In this document: positions 16,240 through 16,783 of the stretch, one piece after another
Layout of the letters: each line of letters begins with the position of its first letter
Numbering within the stretch: position 1 is the stretch's first letter
From: Candidatus Methanovirga basalitermitum
GTDB taxonomy: Archaea > Methanobacteriota > Methanobacteria > Methanobacteriales > Methanobacteriaceae
Reading direction: 5' to 3'
Assembly: GCA_031284445.1 (NCBI GenBank)
Contig: JAISZW010000086.1
Coordinates: 1 to 16,783 of the forward strand
DNA length: 16,783 nucleotides
Made by a program: the position numbers and the translations under genes
The notes under the pieces: model-generated
What the model saw: the letters and a program-made list of their open reading frames with translations, nothing else
Database searches by the model: none
Told to the model about the DNA's origin: nothing

Positions 16240-16768
16240 ATGAGTATAGTAAGCAAATCTGCCCTTGCCCGTGATATTGGTTTTATCCAACTTAAACTTT
16301 TCGATTACTGACGAAAAAATCGATTTTAAAAGTAAGGCTGAAAAATATGCAATTGCTGAATAAAAATGAAAATATCAACCATAGAATACGCATTCTTGAT
16401 AATGGGGAGTATGGAATGTTAAAACCATGTTTGTCCCTGTATTATGGATAGCTTATATCATAGGAAGCAAGGATTTAGGGAGATAAATCTAAAGTTAGAG
16501 GATGGATGAAATCAAAATCATCTTAGGAAGGTATAAATGTAAAATTTGCGGTAAAAAAGTATTCTACTAGTTTAGGTAACCTTAAAAAAGAGAATAAAAG
16601 CTTTTTTAAAACTGTGCAGGATAAAATTAGACAATCAAAGAAAAATAGAGGTGGTTCACTTAGAAAAATAGCTAAAGATGTGGATAATTTCCTAAACCTC
16701 ACCATATCTCATCAATAGTTATAAATTTCCTTAAAATAGATACAAATAAAGTTAAAAAAGAGAAATAG
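16240..16768 (+). pseudogene. decayed zinc-ribbon transposase
   Basis: Several plus-strand frames, broken by frameshifts and stops, join into one transposase-like protein. They read MSIVSKSALARDIGFIQLKLFDY (16,240-16,311), then KIDFKSKAEKYAIAE (from 16,313 in another frame), HRIRILDNGEYGMLKP (about 16,380-16,425), RYKCKICGKK with a CxxC knuckle (16,529-16,558), YSTSLGNLKKENKSFFK to SLRKIAKDVDNFLNLTISHQ (16,560-16,718, one frame over), and IVINFLKIDTNKVKKEK ending at TAG 16,766-16,768. A zinc ribbon followed by a helix-turn-helix-like SLRKIAKDV is typical of transposases common in Methanobrevibacter-type genomes. I do not assign an IS family. The catalytic domain is missing or beyond the window. 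It is certainly not functional as read. Confidence 0.6.
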
Positions 16769-16783
16769 GATTATCCGTAAATT

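Noticed and set aside
16523..16705. 60-codon minus-strand frame at the right edge
   Set aside because: It is antisense to the transposase remnant, whose plus-strand frames make recognisable protein segments. It has no SD.

Overview
This window is the methyl-coenzyme M reductase (mcr) and methyl-H4MPT:coenzyme M methyltransferase (mtr) locus of a hydrogenotrophic-type methanogenic archaeon of the order Methanobacteriales. The gene order mcrBDCGA followed directly by mtrEDCBAFGH, the presence of mcrC (typical of isoenzyme I rather than the mrt isoenzyme), and near-exact residue numbering against the Methanothermobacter marburgensis enzymes all point there. The very AT-rich intergenic DNA, strong Shine-Dalgarno (SD) sites and decayed insertion sequences suggest a host-associated genus such as Methanobrevibacter or Methanosphaera. 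I cannot assign a species by eye.

All intact genes read on the minus strand, so the transcription order is right to left. Right edge (about 16,048-16,768): remains of an insertion sequence, with a terminal motif, a strong hairpin and a frameshifted zinc-ribbon transposase on the plus strand. 15,799-16,047: leader and promoter region of mcr, with two TTAACT-N8-AGTTA(A/T) dyads. 15,798-10,872: mcrB, mcrD, mcrC, mcrG, mcrA, closed by a hairpin plus T-rich terminator that contains the mcrA stop codon. 10,871-10,550: a second regulatory region with a third copy of the dyad next to a good TATA box. 10,549-5,627: mtrE, D, C, B, A, F, G, H, tightly packed, usually with an SD overlapping the preceding stop. 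5,626-4,940: intergenic DNA containing three successive short tandem duplications. 4,939-1,107: a Na+/Ca2+-exchanger-family antiporter, a universal stress protein, methanogenesis marker protein 14 and a CobY-type nucleotidyltransferase. 1,106-158: noncoding DNA with a degenerate ~240-bp direct repeat and another copy of the insertion-sequence terminal motif. 157-1: start of a TnpB-like gene with a frameshift just after its ATG, running off the window.

The genes form a coherent metabolic unit. Mtr moves the methyl group from methyl-tetrahydromethanopterin to coenzyme M through the corrinoid on MtrA and couples this to Na+ export. Mcr then reduces methyl-CoM with coenzyme B to methane. CobY makes the nucleotide-loop precursor of the cobamide that MtrA needs. 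Marker 14 is a methanogen-specific ASKHA-like protein. The cation antiporter may help with ion homeostasis next to the Na+-pumping Mtr, but that is inference.

The core genes are well known. The observations most worth a second look are the shared dyad in front of both mcr and mtr, the G-x7-G-x3-G motif shared by the single-span tails of MtrA, MtrB, MtrF and MtrG, the absence of an SD at mcrC, the stop-codon/terminator overlap of mcrA, a possible 21-codon ORF abutting marker 14, and the layered repeats in the noncoding parts. I found no CRISPR array, tRNA, rRNA or convincing new multi-gene system.
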